From NCBI GenBank assembly GCA_020852175.1, contig JADZBH010000016.1, positions 124,001-188,000 of the forward strand: a stretch of DNA of 64,000 nt. The letters run 5' to 3'. This document shows positions 50,085 through 58,731 of the stretch, one piece after another. This DNA is from Bryobacterales bacterium (lineage in GTDB: Bacteria; Acidobacteriota; Terriglobia; Bryobacterales; Bryobacteraceae). A program made the translations under genes and the position numbers. Below the pieces are notes generated by a model. It made no database searches. It worked only from the letters and a program-made list of their open reading frames with translations, and was not told the DNA's origin. Numbering within the stretch: position 1 is the stretch's first letter; the number at the start of each line of letters is the position of its first letter.

Positions 50085-51359
50085 TTAGCGGCGGCGGATC
50101 TCGATCGGCATTTTTACCTCGCCGCCCCGCCCGTCGCGCACCACGATGGGCTCGTAGCCGAGCGGCATGACGCGCATGGTGCCCCCGTCGATCTCCACGC
50201 TCAGAAACTGATGGTGGGAACTGGCGCCGGTGATGTTGGCCATGTCGAGCCGCTGACGGATGTCGCCGTCGCGCAACTCGCCGCCGGAGCCGGAAACGAT
50301 GTACTGCACGCCGCCGGTTGCTTCGTTGCGGTTCACGATTTGCAGGTTGTGTTCGTGTCCATTGAAGACGGCCGTAACGCCGCCTCGCGCGAGCATGTCC
50401 ACGGCGTCCCGCATCCAGGAGAGGCTGGCCTCGTGGCGCGGCCCGGCCGTGAAGGGCGGATGGTGCCAGTAGGCGATGCGCCATGGCGCGGCGGGTTTGT
50501 TAAGTTCGGCGCGCAGCCAATCGCGCTGTTCGGGCAGGTCGCGCCACACGTTGCGCCGCGGCCCGGTGGCGCTGTTACGCGTCGAATCGATCGAATAAAA
50601 CTGCGCGAGCCCGCCAATCTCGAAGCTGTACCAGCGCTCGGGACGTCCGGTGGGAAAGAAAAAATTGTCGAGGTAGACGGCGAGGTCGCCGCGGTTCTCG
50701 CTCTCGTTGCCGTCGTGATTGCCCGGCGAAGGATAAAAGGGAATATGACGCAGCAATGTCTTGTAGGGTTCAAAGTAACGGCGCGCCCAGTGGCGGTCCC
50801 TGTCACCGGAGCCTTTTGTGTAGAGGCCGAAGGGAGTGCCGTAGACGTTATCACCCGTGGTGATCAGGAAGCGCACCGGATTGTCCGATTTGGCATGGCG
50901 TGCGAACTCCTGCTCCATGGCGCGGGCGATGCGGTATTGCGGATCGGCCCCGGTGCCATAGTCGCCCATGACGAAGAAACGCAGGCGGGTAGTGCGTTCG
51001 GGCATGGTGCGCAACTCCCCGGAACCGAACGGCGCGCCGTTCACCAGAACGCGGAACGGATACGCGGTATCCGGCGCGAGACCGGTGACATGCATCCAGT
51101 TGCGGCCGGTGGTTTCGTGGTGTTTCCCGCCGAGTTCCACCGAGGCAGGGCCCAGCGGGCGGCTGTCGCGCCCGATTGTGTTGCCGCGGCCTCCGGTGGA
51201 GCCCCAGGCGATCCAGGCTTCGCGAGCCTTCACCGCGCCCACATAAACGTAGTTTGCCTCCGCGGCGTACGCCGCCTGATTACCAGCCGCGCTCCACGCC
51301 CACCACCTGCCAACCGCCAGCGCCGCCGCGCAGATAAACCGTAACTGTCTTCTTCGCAT
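50085..51359 (-). CDS. exported metallophosphoesterase (purple acid phosphatase-like)
   Basis: A signal peptide (LRFICAAALAVGRWWAWSAAGNQAAYA) is followed by an FN3-like domain (ARVNWMHVTGLAPDTAYPFRV region) and a calcineurin-type phosphoesterase domain. Its five metal motifs are FFVMGDYGTG, LITTGDNVYG, PSPGNHDGN, AYWHHPPF and FNGHEHNLQ. Length is 424 residues. It would dephosphorylate esters outside the cytoplasm. The start lies 80 bases inside the end of the upstream kinase-like gene, so the two are translationally coupled. Having a phosphatase directly after a kinase-like gene is notable. Confidence 0.85.
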   Translation of the reverse strand: MRRRQLRFICAAALAVGRWWAWSAAGNQAAYAAEANYVYVGAVKAREAWIAWGSTGGRGNTIGRDSRPLGPASVELGGKHHETTGRNWMHVTGLAPDTAYPFRVLVNGAPFGSGELRTMPERTTRLRFFVMGDYGTGADPQYRIARAMEQEFARHAKSDNPVRFLITTGDNVYGTPFGLYTKGSGDRDRHWARRYFEPYKTLLRHIPFYPSPGNHDGNESENRGDLAVYLDNFFFPTGRPERWYSFEIGGLAQFYSIDSTRNSATGPRRNVWRDLPEQRDWLRAELNKPAAPWRIAYWHHPPFTAGPRHEASLSWMRDAVDMLARGGVTAVFNGHEHNLQIVNRNEATGGVQYIVSGSGGELRDGDIRQRLDMANITGASSHHQFLSVEIDGGTMRVMPLGYEPIVVRDGRGGEVKMPIEIRRR

Positions 51360-52920
51360 CCTGTCCCTGTATCTTCGCCGCCAGGTAGGCCGCATCCGGC
51401 GCCCTGGGAATCTCCGCGCCGCTCGCCGCCAGGGGCGTGCTCACGCCGGTCCCATTATCGAAAACCGACCAGGCGATCCGGTAGTCCCCGCCGCTGGTTC
51501 GATAGCCTGGGCTCTGGGTGAACCGGTGCGCGCGGGCGAGGTCGTCGAACACTAGGCGGCCCCGTTCAATGCGGAAACGGTCCAGGGGCAGCACGCCCTC
51601 GAGGAACGCCCGGCCAATCTTGTCGCGCCTCTCGATGAGTACGGCGGCGATCCATTCGGCGGCGCCGGGGTCGCTATACTGTCCGGTCCGGACAATCGTG
51701 CGAATCTCCTCATCGGTGAAGGCCATCACCTGTTTCGCCGCCCAGAAGTTATCGTCCGGCAGACGGTTCACGAAGGCCGGGTTGGGGTATTCGGGCACCC
51801 ATTCAGCGGCGCGGAAGAGCTTCGATTCAAAACGTCCAACGCTTTTGTAAGCCGGATAGCGCGCATGCGCCCAGTAGGGAGTCCATAGACCGAGGCTGAA
51901 GAAGTTGCGCAGCGCCGGACCCTTCTCGAAGACATACTCGAAGCCGGACCGGGGCGAGTTCGGACCATTGCTGGCGCTGCCCAGCGTGGAGCCGAAGTCG
52001 ATCAGGTAATGCTTCACGAAGATGGCGCCGCCCCCGGCGTGCAGCATGTCGAGCGAGTTGATGGCGCGCGAATCGTCATGGCCCACCCAGGCACAGAAGA
52101 CGCCCAGGCCGCGCAGGTCGCGCCGGTGTTCGTGGCTGACGATGTCGTTGGGGTCGTCGCGGCGCATGCCGGAATACTTGTACGGTCCGATGGGCTTGCC
52201 GGGAAGGTAGAGGCTGGCGCCGCCTCGGTAGCGCCCGTCACTGCCGCGCGGCACGCGCATGAGCAGCTCGGTGACGTCGCGTTGCGTCATCCGGCGCGGC
52301 TTGCCCCTGGCGTCCAGCAGTTGCACGTCCTGGCCCAGTTCGAGATCCTCGCGGCGGAAGTGAACAATGTAGTTCTCCGGCACGTTGTAGCCCAGCGCAT
52401 GGAAGATCTTCGACACGAGCGTGTCGGGAGCCGTGGCGATCTCGGGGTATTCCAGCGGATCGAATTTAAGCACATAGCGGCGTTTGCGCGAATCGAGAAT
52501 TTCGAAGCCCGGCGTGACGCCTTCGCTCTTGGCCTTCACCACCGTCCACTTGCCATCGGTGGAAGGCGCATGGCTCATGCCGGGGCCGGCGGCGAGTTCG
52601 GCCAAGCTCATGCGCTTGTAATAGTGGCGGGGTTGCCACCAGGCGCTGGCCATCGGTTCGCCCAGCGTGTTCACGGCGCGCGCCGGGATGGGCGGCACGA
52701 TGCGGCCGTTTTCCTTTTCGCCGGTCTGCTCGCCTGGATGGGCGAAGAGGTGGGCGAAGAAATCGTAGTAATCGCTGATCTTGCGCCGGATGGCCTTGGA
52801 GGCGTCGCGTGGCGCGGGTTCGGCGAGCAAAGGGTCATCGGGGTAAAACCGCGAATTGCCTTCGGCGCACAGTGGGGCCGCCAGAAGCATGAGTAACACG
52901 GGCAGGGTTTGTTTGCTCAT
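51280..52920 (-). CDS. exported protein with protein-kinase-like catalytic motifs
   Basis: I do not know a named family. The 546-residue protein has a signal peptide (MSKQTLPVLLMLLAAPLCAEG) and then a region of about 110 residues before a kinase-like core. In order: Lys152 in RRYVLKFDP (the place of the ATP-binding lysine), a following helix TLVSKIFHALGYNVPENY, then VGHDDSRAIN with His281, Asp283 and Asn288 in exact HxDx4N spacing, and LIDFGSTLG with Asp308-Phe309-Gly310, 20 residues later. This is the layout of an active kinase catalytic loop and DFG motif. The ATG at 52920 has AGGAGG 7 bases upstream. It is the middle gene between an outer-membrane barrel and a phosphatase. Confidence 0.7.
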   Translation of the reverse strand: MSKQTLPVLLMLLAAPLCAEGNSRFYPDDPLLAEPAPRDASKAIRRKISDYYDFFAHLFAHPGEQTGEKENGRIVPPIPARAVNTLGEPMASAWWQPRHYYKRMSLAELAAGPGMSHAPSTDGKWTVVKAKSEGVTPGFEILDSRKRRYVLKFDPLEYPEIATAPDTLVSKIFHALGYNVPENYIVHFRREDLELGQDVQLLDARGKPRRMTQRDVTELLMRVPRGSDGRYRGGASLYLPGKPIGPYKYSGMRRDDPNDIVSHEHRRDLRGLGVFCAWVGHDDSRAINSLDMLHAGGGAIFVKHYLIDFGSTLGSASNGPNSPRSGFEYVFEKGPALRNFFSLGLWTPYWAHARYPAYKSVGRFESKLFRAAEWVPEYPNPAFVNRLPDDNFWAAKQVMAFTDEEIRTIVRTGQYSDPGAAEWIAAVLIERRDKIGRAFLEGVLPLDRFRIERGRLVFDDLARAHRFTQSPGYRTSGGDYRIAWSVFDNGTGVSTPLAASGAEIPRAPDAAYLAAKIQGQDAKKTVTVYLRGGAGGWQVVGVERGW

Positions 52921-52934
52921 CGTCATGCCTCCTC

Positions 52935-54197
52935 TCAATAAATGTGGCTCGGCGCCGAACTGCCAAAGGGCCGCTGGGCGAAGACGTCGTTGAACTTGAA
53001 CCACACCTGGAAGCCTTCGTGGCTGAAACCGACGTCGATGCGGATAAATGTGGCGTTGCGCGCGTTAAAGCGCAGGCCGAAACCCACCGCGCTTTCCAGG
53101 TTCCGGAAATCGAGATCGCCGCGCTTGGGCGTCACCTTGCCGGCATCGGCGAAGAGCGCCATGTCCATGCCGGAGAAGACCTCCCAGCGGTACTCGGCGT
53201 TCAGCGCCATCATGTTCTCGTCGTGAAAGCGGTAGGGCCGGAAGCCGCGCAGGTCCTGCGGTCCGCCCAGTACGCTTTGTAAATAGAACGGTACGGACTG
53301 ATCGGGGTCATGGACGGTCATTACCGTACGGCCCCGCAGAACGAACACGCGCCGCTTGTTGAACAACGGCAGATACTGCTGGGCTTCCAGGTCCAGGCGT
53401 TGAAAGCCGTGACGGCGCAGCACGCGGTCGTTGTAGCTGTCGTAACGCGCCGTGTAGTTGCCGCCCTGGCGCGGACCGGTCTTGCTGTCGCGATAGTCGG
53501 CCTGGGCGAAGACGCCCCAGCGGAAGAAATTGGTCTGGCGGTCGATGCCGGAAGCCTGGGAGACGGGGAAGACACGCTCGGCGCTGGCATAGCGCTCGTC
53601 CGTGCCAGGCCCGGTATTGTTCCACATGTAGCCGGAGGAGAAACCCGTGCGCAGCCACTTGTTCACGTGCACGCCCACGACGCCGTCCGCGGTGGTGTTC
53701 TCCAGACGGTAGTTCGTACGCCGGATCTTCTCGGAATCCGGCCCCTGGCCGTAAAAGGGCAGGCCGCCATAGTTGTGGTGCAAGGCGCGCGCCTCCCAGA
53801 ACAGGCGTCCGTTCGCCGTGCTGGGCTGGCCCAGTGCCGTTTCCAGGCGAAGCCAGCGCCGCGTCGAGGCCTGCGCCGAAACGCCGGCGAACATCGTGCC
53901 GCGCGCCAGATCCTCGCGCAAGTACTGCGGTCCCAGCGCGAAGCCGCCGCCGGTCGCCAACCCGCCCAGCTTCACGCGGAAGCCGGCGATGCCCGCCGTG
54001 ATCCTCTCCAGCACCTTGGCGTCCTTGACGTAGATCAGGCGCTCTTCCAGCTTCGACGGCGTGTCCGGTTCCAGATGGGTTGACTTCGCCTCACGTTCGG
54101 CTTCAATCTCCGCACCCCGGGTCTGTTGCGCCGACGAAACGTGAACCGCCAGCAGAAGACCCAGGCCCAGCCGCAGGAATCTTGACTGTCTTCTCAT
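52935..54197 (-). CDS. BamA/TamA-type outer-membrane barrel without POTRA domains
   Basis: A signal peptide (MRRQSRFLRLGLGLLLAVHVSSAQ) is followed by a short charged linker and then a beta barrel with alternating strands to the C-terminus. VLGGPQDLRGFRPYRF carries the (V/I/L)RGF motif that defines the inner loop of the Omp85/D15 barrel family. Length is 420 residues, enough for a 16-strand barrel but with no POTRA repeats. It may export or display a partner rather than fold proteins. The kinase-like gene starts 14 bases after its stop. It is divergent from the beta-CASP gene over a 71-base gap. Confidence 0.75.
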   Translation of the reverse strand: MRRQSRFLRLGLGLLLAVHVSSAQQTRGAEIEAEREAKSTHLEPDTPSKLEERLIYVKDAKVLERITAGIAGFRVKLGGLATGGGFALGPQYLREDLARGTMFAGVSAQASTRRWLRLETALGQPSTANGRLFWEARALHHNYGGLPFYGQGPDSEKIRRTNYRLENTTADGVVGVHVNKWLRTGFSSGYMWNNTGPGTDERYASAERVFPVSQASGIDRQTNFFRWGVFAQADYRDSKTGPRQGGNYTARYDSYNDRVLRRHGFQRLDLEAQQYLPLFNKRRVFVLRGRTVMTVHDPDQSVPFYLQSVLGGPQDLRGFRPYRFHDENMMALNAEYRWEVFSGMDMALFADAGKVTPKRGDLDFRNLESAVGFGLRFNARNATFIRIDVGFSHEGFQVWFKFNDVFAQRPFGSSAPSHIY

Positions 54198-54268
54198 TTG
54201 CCCCCAATCCTGATAGGTTCGCACATGGGAAAGAACGAGCGCGCCGCTGTGCGGCTACACTGTACATG

Positions 54269-55681
54269 ATGCGAATCACCTTTTGGGGCGCCGCGCAGAC
54301 CGTCACCGGTTCCATGCACGAGGTGGCGGTGAACGGCCAGCGCTACCTTCTCGATTGCGGCCTCTACCAGGGCCGCCGGCAGGATACGTTTGAGCGGAAC
54401 CGGCACTTTCCATTCCCGGCGAAATCCGTGGCGTCGGTCGTGCTGTCGCACGCGCACATCGACCACAGCGGCAACCTGCCGTCGCTGGCGCGGGGCGGTT
54501 TCGAGGGCGACATCCATGCCACCCCAGCCACGATCGACCTGTGCAAGTCGATGTTGATGGATTCCGCGTATCTGCAAGAGAAAGACGCGGAATTCTTGAA
54601 CAAAAGGAATCAACGCCGCCGCTCGGTTCTGCAAAACAACGGCAACGGCCCGGTGGAACCGCTCTATACGGTGGCCGACGCCCAACGCGCGTTAGGCTTG
54701 TTCCGCGCCAGGGCGTATCATGAGCCGGCTCCGGTTTCCGAGGAAGTCGAGTTCGAATATTCCGACGCTGGCCACCTGTTGGGTTCGGCCAGCGTTCTGC
54801 TGCGCGTGAAATCGCAGGGGCGGTCGGTGCGCCTTTTGTTCTCCGGCGACGTAGGCCGTCCGGGACTGCCCATCATTCGCGACCCGGAGCCGCCGCCGGA
54901 AGCCGATTACCTGCTTCTGGAATCCACCTATGGAGCGCGTCTGCACAAGCACGACGAGGTTGTCCTCGACAAACTGCGCGACACCATCAACCGTACGGCG
55001 GCGCGAGGGGGGCGCGTGATCATCCCCGCCTTCGCCGTCGGGCGGACGCAGCAGATCGTCTTCCTGCTGCACCAGATGTGCTGCGGCAAGGGCATCCCGG
55101 ACATCCCCATTTTTGTCGATTCGCCGCTGGCCATCAATGCCACCGAGGTGTACCGAGCCCACCCCGAATGCTTCGACGCCCAAACCTACGGCTACATCGC
55201 GAACCACGACGACCCTTTCGGCTTCCGCCGCCTGCGCTATGTACGCGAAGCCTCCGAATCCAAGGCGTTGAACGACCTGCGCGGGCCGATGGTGGTGATT
55301 TCAGCCTCCGGAATGTGCGAGGCCGGTCGCATTCTGCACCATCTGCGGAACAACATCGAGGATCCGCGGAACACCGTGCTCATCGTAGGCTTCCAGGCCG
55401 AACACACGCTGGGCCGCAAGATTGTCGAACGGCGGCCCGAGGTGCCCATCTTCGGCGAACCCGTGCGGCTGCGGTCCGAAGTGGTCACGCTGCAGGAACT
55501 CTCCGGCCATGCCGACCAGGCAGAACTGTTGCAGTGGATCAAGCCTATCGCCAAGCGTTTGAAAGGCATCTTCCTGGTCCATGGCGAAACGGTGAACCAG
55601 GAGGGACTCAAGACAGCGATCGAGGAACGCTATGACGTTCCCGTCACGATTCCCCGGCGCGGCGATCATTTCGAACTGTAG
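54269..55681 (+). CDS. beta-CASP metallo-beta-lactamase-fold ribonuclease
   Basis: Metal motifs are intact: VVLSHAHIDHSGNLPSL (HxHxDH), GHLLGSASVLL, LLFSGDVGRPG, and a late LSGHADQAELLQWI. The beta-CASP part carries GRVIIPAFAVGRTQQIVFLL and VVISASGMCEAGRILHHL. Length is 470 residues. It is most like the archaeal-type CPSF73/YSH1 family found in many bacteria and should cut RNA in the cytoplasm. Two ATGs in tandem (54266 and 54269) lie 4-7 bases after TACACT (54256-54261), pointing to a leaderless message. Its neighbour on the same strand starts 21 bases after the stop. Confidence 0.88.
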   Translation: MRITFWGAAQTVTGSMHEVAVNGQRYLLDCGLYQGRRQDTFERNRHFPFPAKSVASVVLSHAHIDHSGNLPSLARGGFEGDIHATPATIDLCKSMLMDSAYLQEKDAEFLNKRNQRRRSVLQNNGNGPVEPLYTVADAQRALGLFRARAYHEPAPVSEEVEFEYSDAGHLLGSASVLLRVKSQGRSVRLLFSGDVGRPGLPIIRDPEPPPEADYLLLESTYGARLHKHDEVVLDKLRDTINRTAARGGRVIIPAFAVGRTQQIVFLLHQMCCGKGIPDIPIFVDSPLAINATEVYRAHPECFDAQTYGYIANHDDPFGFRRLRYVREASESKALNDLRGPMVVISASGMCEAGRILHHLRNNIEDPRNTVLIVGFQAEHTLGRKIVERRPEVPIFGEPVRLRSEVVTLQELSGHADQAELLQWIKPIAKRLKGIFLVHGETVNQEGLKTAIEERYDVPVTIPRRGDHFEL

Positions 55682-55702
55682 CGGCGCACCAGAGGAATCC
55701 AC

Positions 55703-57049
55703 ATGAGCGCCGCCAGCCAGACACTGCCCGCCCCGCGCAGGACGATCCTGGACCGGTTCCTGTCGCCGTTCTCGCGCGTGGAAAACGGCGAGGGCGCCGG
55801 CGCGCTGCTGCTGGCCGCCAACGTGTTCCTTCTGCTCGGTTCCTACTATGTGTTGAAGACCGTGCGCGAAGCGCTCATCCTGAGCGAGGCCGGGGCGGAG
55901 GTGAAAAGCTACGCCTCGGCGGGGCAGGCCGCGCTCATGCTGCTGCTGGTGCCTCTCTACGGCTGGTTCGGCTCGCGCGTGGGCCGGCTGGCGCTGGTGG
56001 CCGGCTCCACGATGTTCTTCGCCGCCCACTTGGCGGTCTTCTATCTGCTCGGCCAGGCCGGTGTCCATATAGGGGTCGCCTTTTTCCTGTGGCTCGGCGT
56101 CTACAACATGTTTGTCGTGGCCCAGTTCTGGGCCTTCGCCAACGACCTCTACACAGAGGAACAGGGCAAGCGCTTGTTCCCCATCATTGGCGCGGGCGCC
56201 TCGCTGGGCGCCTGGCTGGGCTCGCTGGCCGCCAAGGAGATGTTCAAGAGCTTCTCGCCGCATCACCTCATGCTGCTGACCATCGTGATCCTGGCCGCCT
56301 GCGCCGGACTCACCTATGCGAGCCACCTGCGGCAGCAGCGGCGCTCCGGGAAGGCCGAGGCCAAGGCGGCCGAGGCGCCGCTGAGCAAGTCGGGCGGCTT
56401 CCAGCTTGTATTCCGCGACCGCTATCTGCTGCTGATCGCCACGCTGGTGCTGTTGTTGAATCTGGTGAACACGACGGGCGAGTTCCTGCTTGGCGATTTC
56501 GTGGCCGATCAGGCCATCCAGCGCTTTGGAGCGGGCGAGGCCTCGGCGGCCCAGCGCGGCGCGTTCATCGGCCAGTTCTACGGCGACTTCTTCGGCTGGG
56601 TGAACCTGCTCGGCTTCCTCATTCAAACCTTCCTGGTTTCCCGCGTCTTCAAATACGCGGGCGTCGGCGTGGCGTTGTTCGTGCTGCCCGTGATCGCCCT
56701 GGGCGGCTATGGCTTCCTGATCTTCGCTCCCGTGCTCGGCATCGTGCGGGTGGCTAAGATTCTGGAAAATTCGACCGACTACTCCCTGAACAACACCGTC
56801 CGGCACGCCCTGTTCCTGAACACCTCGCGCGAGGCCAAGTACAAGGCCAAGGCGGCGATCGACACCTTCTTCGTGCGCTTTGGCGACATGGTGCAGGCGG
56901 CCGTCGTGTATGGCGGCACGGCCATGGCCTGGACCACGAAGAATTTCGCCGTTCTGAATGCCTGCTTCGTGGTGGTGTGGCTGCTCGTGGCGCTGCAAAT
57001 TCACCGCGAATTCAAACGCCAGGAGCGGGAAGCCAATCCGGTACGCTAG
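55703..57049 (+). CDS. ATP/ADP-translocase-like (Npt/TlcA) membrane carrier
   Basis: This 448-residue protein has about 12 transmembrane segments. The opening FSRVENGEGAGALLLAANVFLLLGSYYVLKTVREALIL and the YNMFVVAQFWAFANDLYTEEQGKRLFPIIGAGASLGAWLG segment are typical of the NTP/NDP exchange transporter family. Classic members in parasites take up ATP; members in free-living bacteria have unknown cargo. A charged loop near residue 215 separates two halves. It follows the beta-CASP gene. I would not assume it transports nucleotides. Confidence 0.8.
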   Translation: MSAASQTLPAPRRTILDRFLSPFSRVENGEGAGALLLAANVFLLLGSYYVLKTVREALILSEAGAEVKSYASAGQAALMLLLVPLYGWFGSRVGRLALVAGSTMFFAAHLAVFYLLGQAGVHIGVAFFLWLGVYNMFVVAQFWAFANDLYTEEQGKRLFPIIGAGASLGAWLGSLAAKEMFKSFSPHHLMLLTIVILAACAGLTYASHLRQQRRSGKAEAKAAEAPLSKSGGFQLVFRDRYLLLIATLVLLLNLVNTTGEFLLGDFVADQAIQRFGAGEASAAQRGAFIGQFYGDFFGWVNLLGFLIQTFLVSRVFKYAGVGVALFVLPVIALGGYGFLIFAPVLGIVRVAKILENSTDYSLNNTVRHALFLNTSREAKYKAKAAIDTFFVRFGDMVQAAVVYGGTAMAWTTKNFAVLNACFVVVWLLVALQIHREFKRQEREANPVR

Positions 57050-57054
57050 AGGAG

Positions 57055-58728
57055 ATGATTTCTCCCATGACACGGCGCGCCGCGCTGGCCACGGCCGCCG
57101 CCGGCGCTTTACCGGCACAGAACGCAACCGCGGCGTGGCAACCCCCGGCGGAAATGGTGGAGGCGCATGACAAAGCCATCGACGCCCGGTTGCAAGCGCA
57201 AATTCTAACCAGAGGGAGCCGCTTTTACGGCGGCTTCGCCGACGCCGACGGACTCGTGCACGGCGGCTCCACCGGCGGTGCGTTGCATACCTTCGGCCTG
57301 GGTTACATGCTGACGCGCTCGCGCCACTACAAGTCGCCGGCCATGCTGGAACGCATGAAACTGGTATGCGCCTACCTGGACGCGCACACTTCGCCGGAAG
57401 GCAACATCGACCTGCTCATCACCAACTTCAACTCGCCGCCCGATACGGCGTTCATGATCTGGGGAGTGGGCCAGATTGGGCATCTGGCCCGTCTCCACGG
57501 CGCCGCCGAAGTGGAAAAGATCGTCGAACCGGTGCTGCGCCGCTCCGGCCGCGCGCTGGCTACGGGCGGCATTCACACGCCGAACCACCGCTGGGTCGTC
57601 TCCTCGGCGCTGGCGCAGATTCACGAACTCTATCCCGACGCGTCCTATGAAAAGCGCATTGGCGAATGGCTGGCCGAGGGCATCGACATCGACAGCGACG
57701 GCCAGTACACGGAACGCTCCACGGGCGGCTACAACGGCATCACCGACCGCGCGTTCACCATTCTGGCGGCGAAGCTGAACAAGCCGGAGTTGCTGGAACC
57801 CGTCCGCCGCAACCTCGACGCCATGCTTTACCTGCTGCATCCGGACGAAGAGGTGGTCACCGACATTTCCCGGCGCCAGGATCTCTACACGGCGGGAACC
57901 ATGGCCGGTTATTCGTTGTCGTTGAAGTACATGGCCGTTCGTGACGGTAACGGCGTCTACGAAACGCTGTCGCGGCGCTTCCCGCCCTCGCTCAGCGACA
58001 CGATGGAGTATGCCGAGTTACAGCAGCCCGGACCCGCGCCCAAGCCCGTGCCCTCCGACTATGTGAGGGAGATGCCGTTTCTTCAGGTGGGCCGCGTGCG
58101 CCGCGGCGCGCGCAGCGCCACGATCATGCTGGACGGACGCAGCCGCTTCTTCGGCATGCGTAACGGCAAGGCCGTCATCGAGGCCGTGCGGATGGGCAGC
58201 CTGTTCTTTGGCAAGGCGCAGTTCAAACCGCAGCGCTGCTGGCGGGCGCGCGACGTGGACGGGCGTCCCCAATGGGTGCTGGAACAGTCGATGGAAGCGC
58301 CCTACTACCAGCCGCTCCACCCGGCCGAGCACGTGGGCACCGAGGAGTGGGGCGACAAACGCCGCCTCCGCCAGAAGACGCAGATGAACTATCTCACCTA
58401 CCGCGCCACGGTCACCGAGACGGCCAAGGGCTTCACGATCAAGTTCGATGTCGAAGGGCCGAAGGACCTGCCCGTGATGATCGAGGTGGCGCTCCGGCCC
58501 GGCGGACAACTTACCGGAGTTGAGCCGCACCCGCATGAATCCGGCTGTCACTTGCTGAAATCCGGTTATGCTACTTACACGGCCGGCGGCAGTAGCGTGC
58601 GCTTCGGTCCGGGCTTGGCCGAGCACCAGGCCGTATCGGGACGGGGCATTGAAGCGCGGCTCCCCGGGCCGGCCGTCTTCCTGACGGGCTTTGCTCCTCT
58701 CTCCCGCACGCTGGAAATCGAGGGCTAA
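57055..58728 (+). CDS. Tat-exported protein with alpha-toroid-like N-terminal and beta-rich C-terminal parts
   Basis: The N-terminus (MTRRAALATAAAGALPA) is a Tat-like signal; start may be the ATG at 57055 or that at 57067. The first 300 residues are helical with conserved aromatic and acidic residues (RGSRFYGGFADADGLVHGGSTGGALHTFG, TPNHRWVVSSALAQIHELYP, ERSTGGYNGITDRAF), resembling alpha/alpha toroid polysaccharide lyases such as heparinase-type enzymes. The second half is beta-rich, with WGDKRRLRQKTQMNYLTYRATVTE. Length is 557 residues from the first ATG. The exact family is unknown. The next gene starts 3 bases after the stop. Confidence 0.65.
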   Translation: MISPMTRRAALATAAAGALPAQNATAAWQPPAEMVEAHDKAIDARLQAQILTRGSRFYGGFADADGLVHGGSTGGALHTFGLGYMLTRSRHYKSPAMLERMKLVCAYLDAHTSPEGNIDLLITNFNSPPDTAFMIWGVGQIGHLARLHGAAEVEKIVEPVLRRSGRALATGGIHTPNHRWVVSSALAQIHELYPDASYEKRIGEWLAEGIDIDSDGQYTERSTGGYNGITDRAFTILAAKLNKPELLEPVRRNLDAMLYLLHPDEEVVTDISRRQDLYTAGTMAGYSLSLKYMAVRDGNGVYETLSRRFPPSLSDTMEYAELQQPGPAPKPVPSDYVREMPFLQVGRVRRGARSATIMLDGRSRFFGMRNGKAVIEAVRMGSLFFGKAQFKPQRCWRARDVDGRPQWVLEQSMEAPYYQPLHPAEHVGTEEWGDKRRLRQKTQMNYLTYRATVTETAKGFTIKFDVEGPKDLPVMIEVALRPGGQLTGVEPHPHESGCHLLKSGYATYTAGGSSVRFGPGLAEHQAVSGRGIEARLPGPAVFLTGFAPLSRTLEIEG

Positions 58729-58731
58729 GCC

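Noticed and set aside
55301..57127. A 608-codon minus-strand ORF opposite the translocase-like gene
   Set aside because: It is Gln/His/Arg-rich antisense sequence; the plus-strand product has clear transmembrane helices and family motifs.
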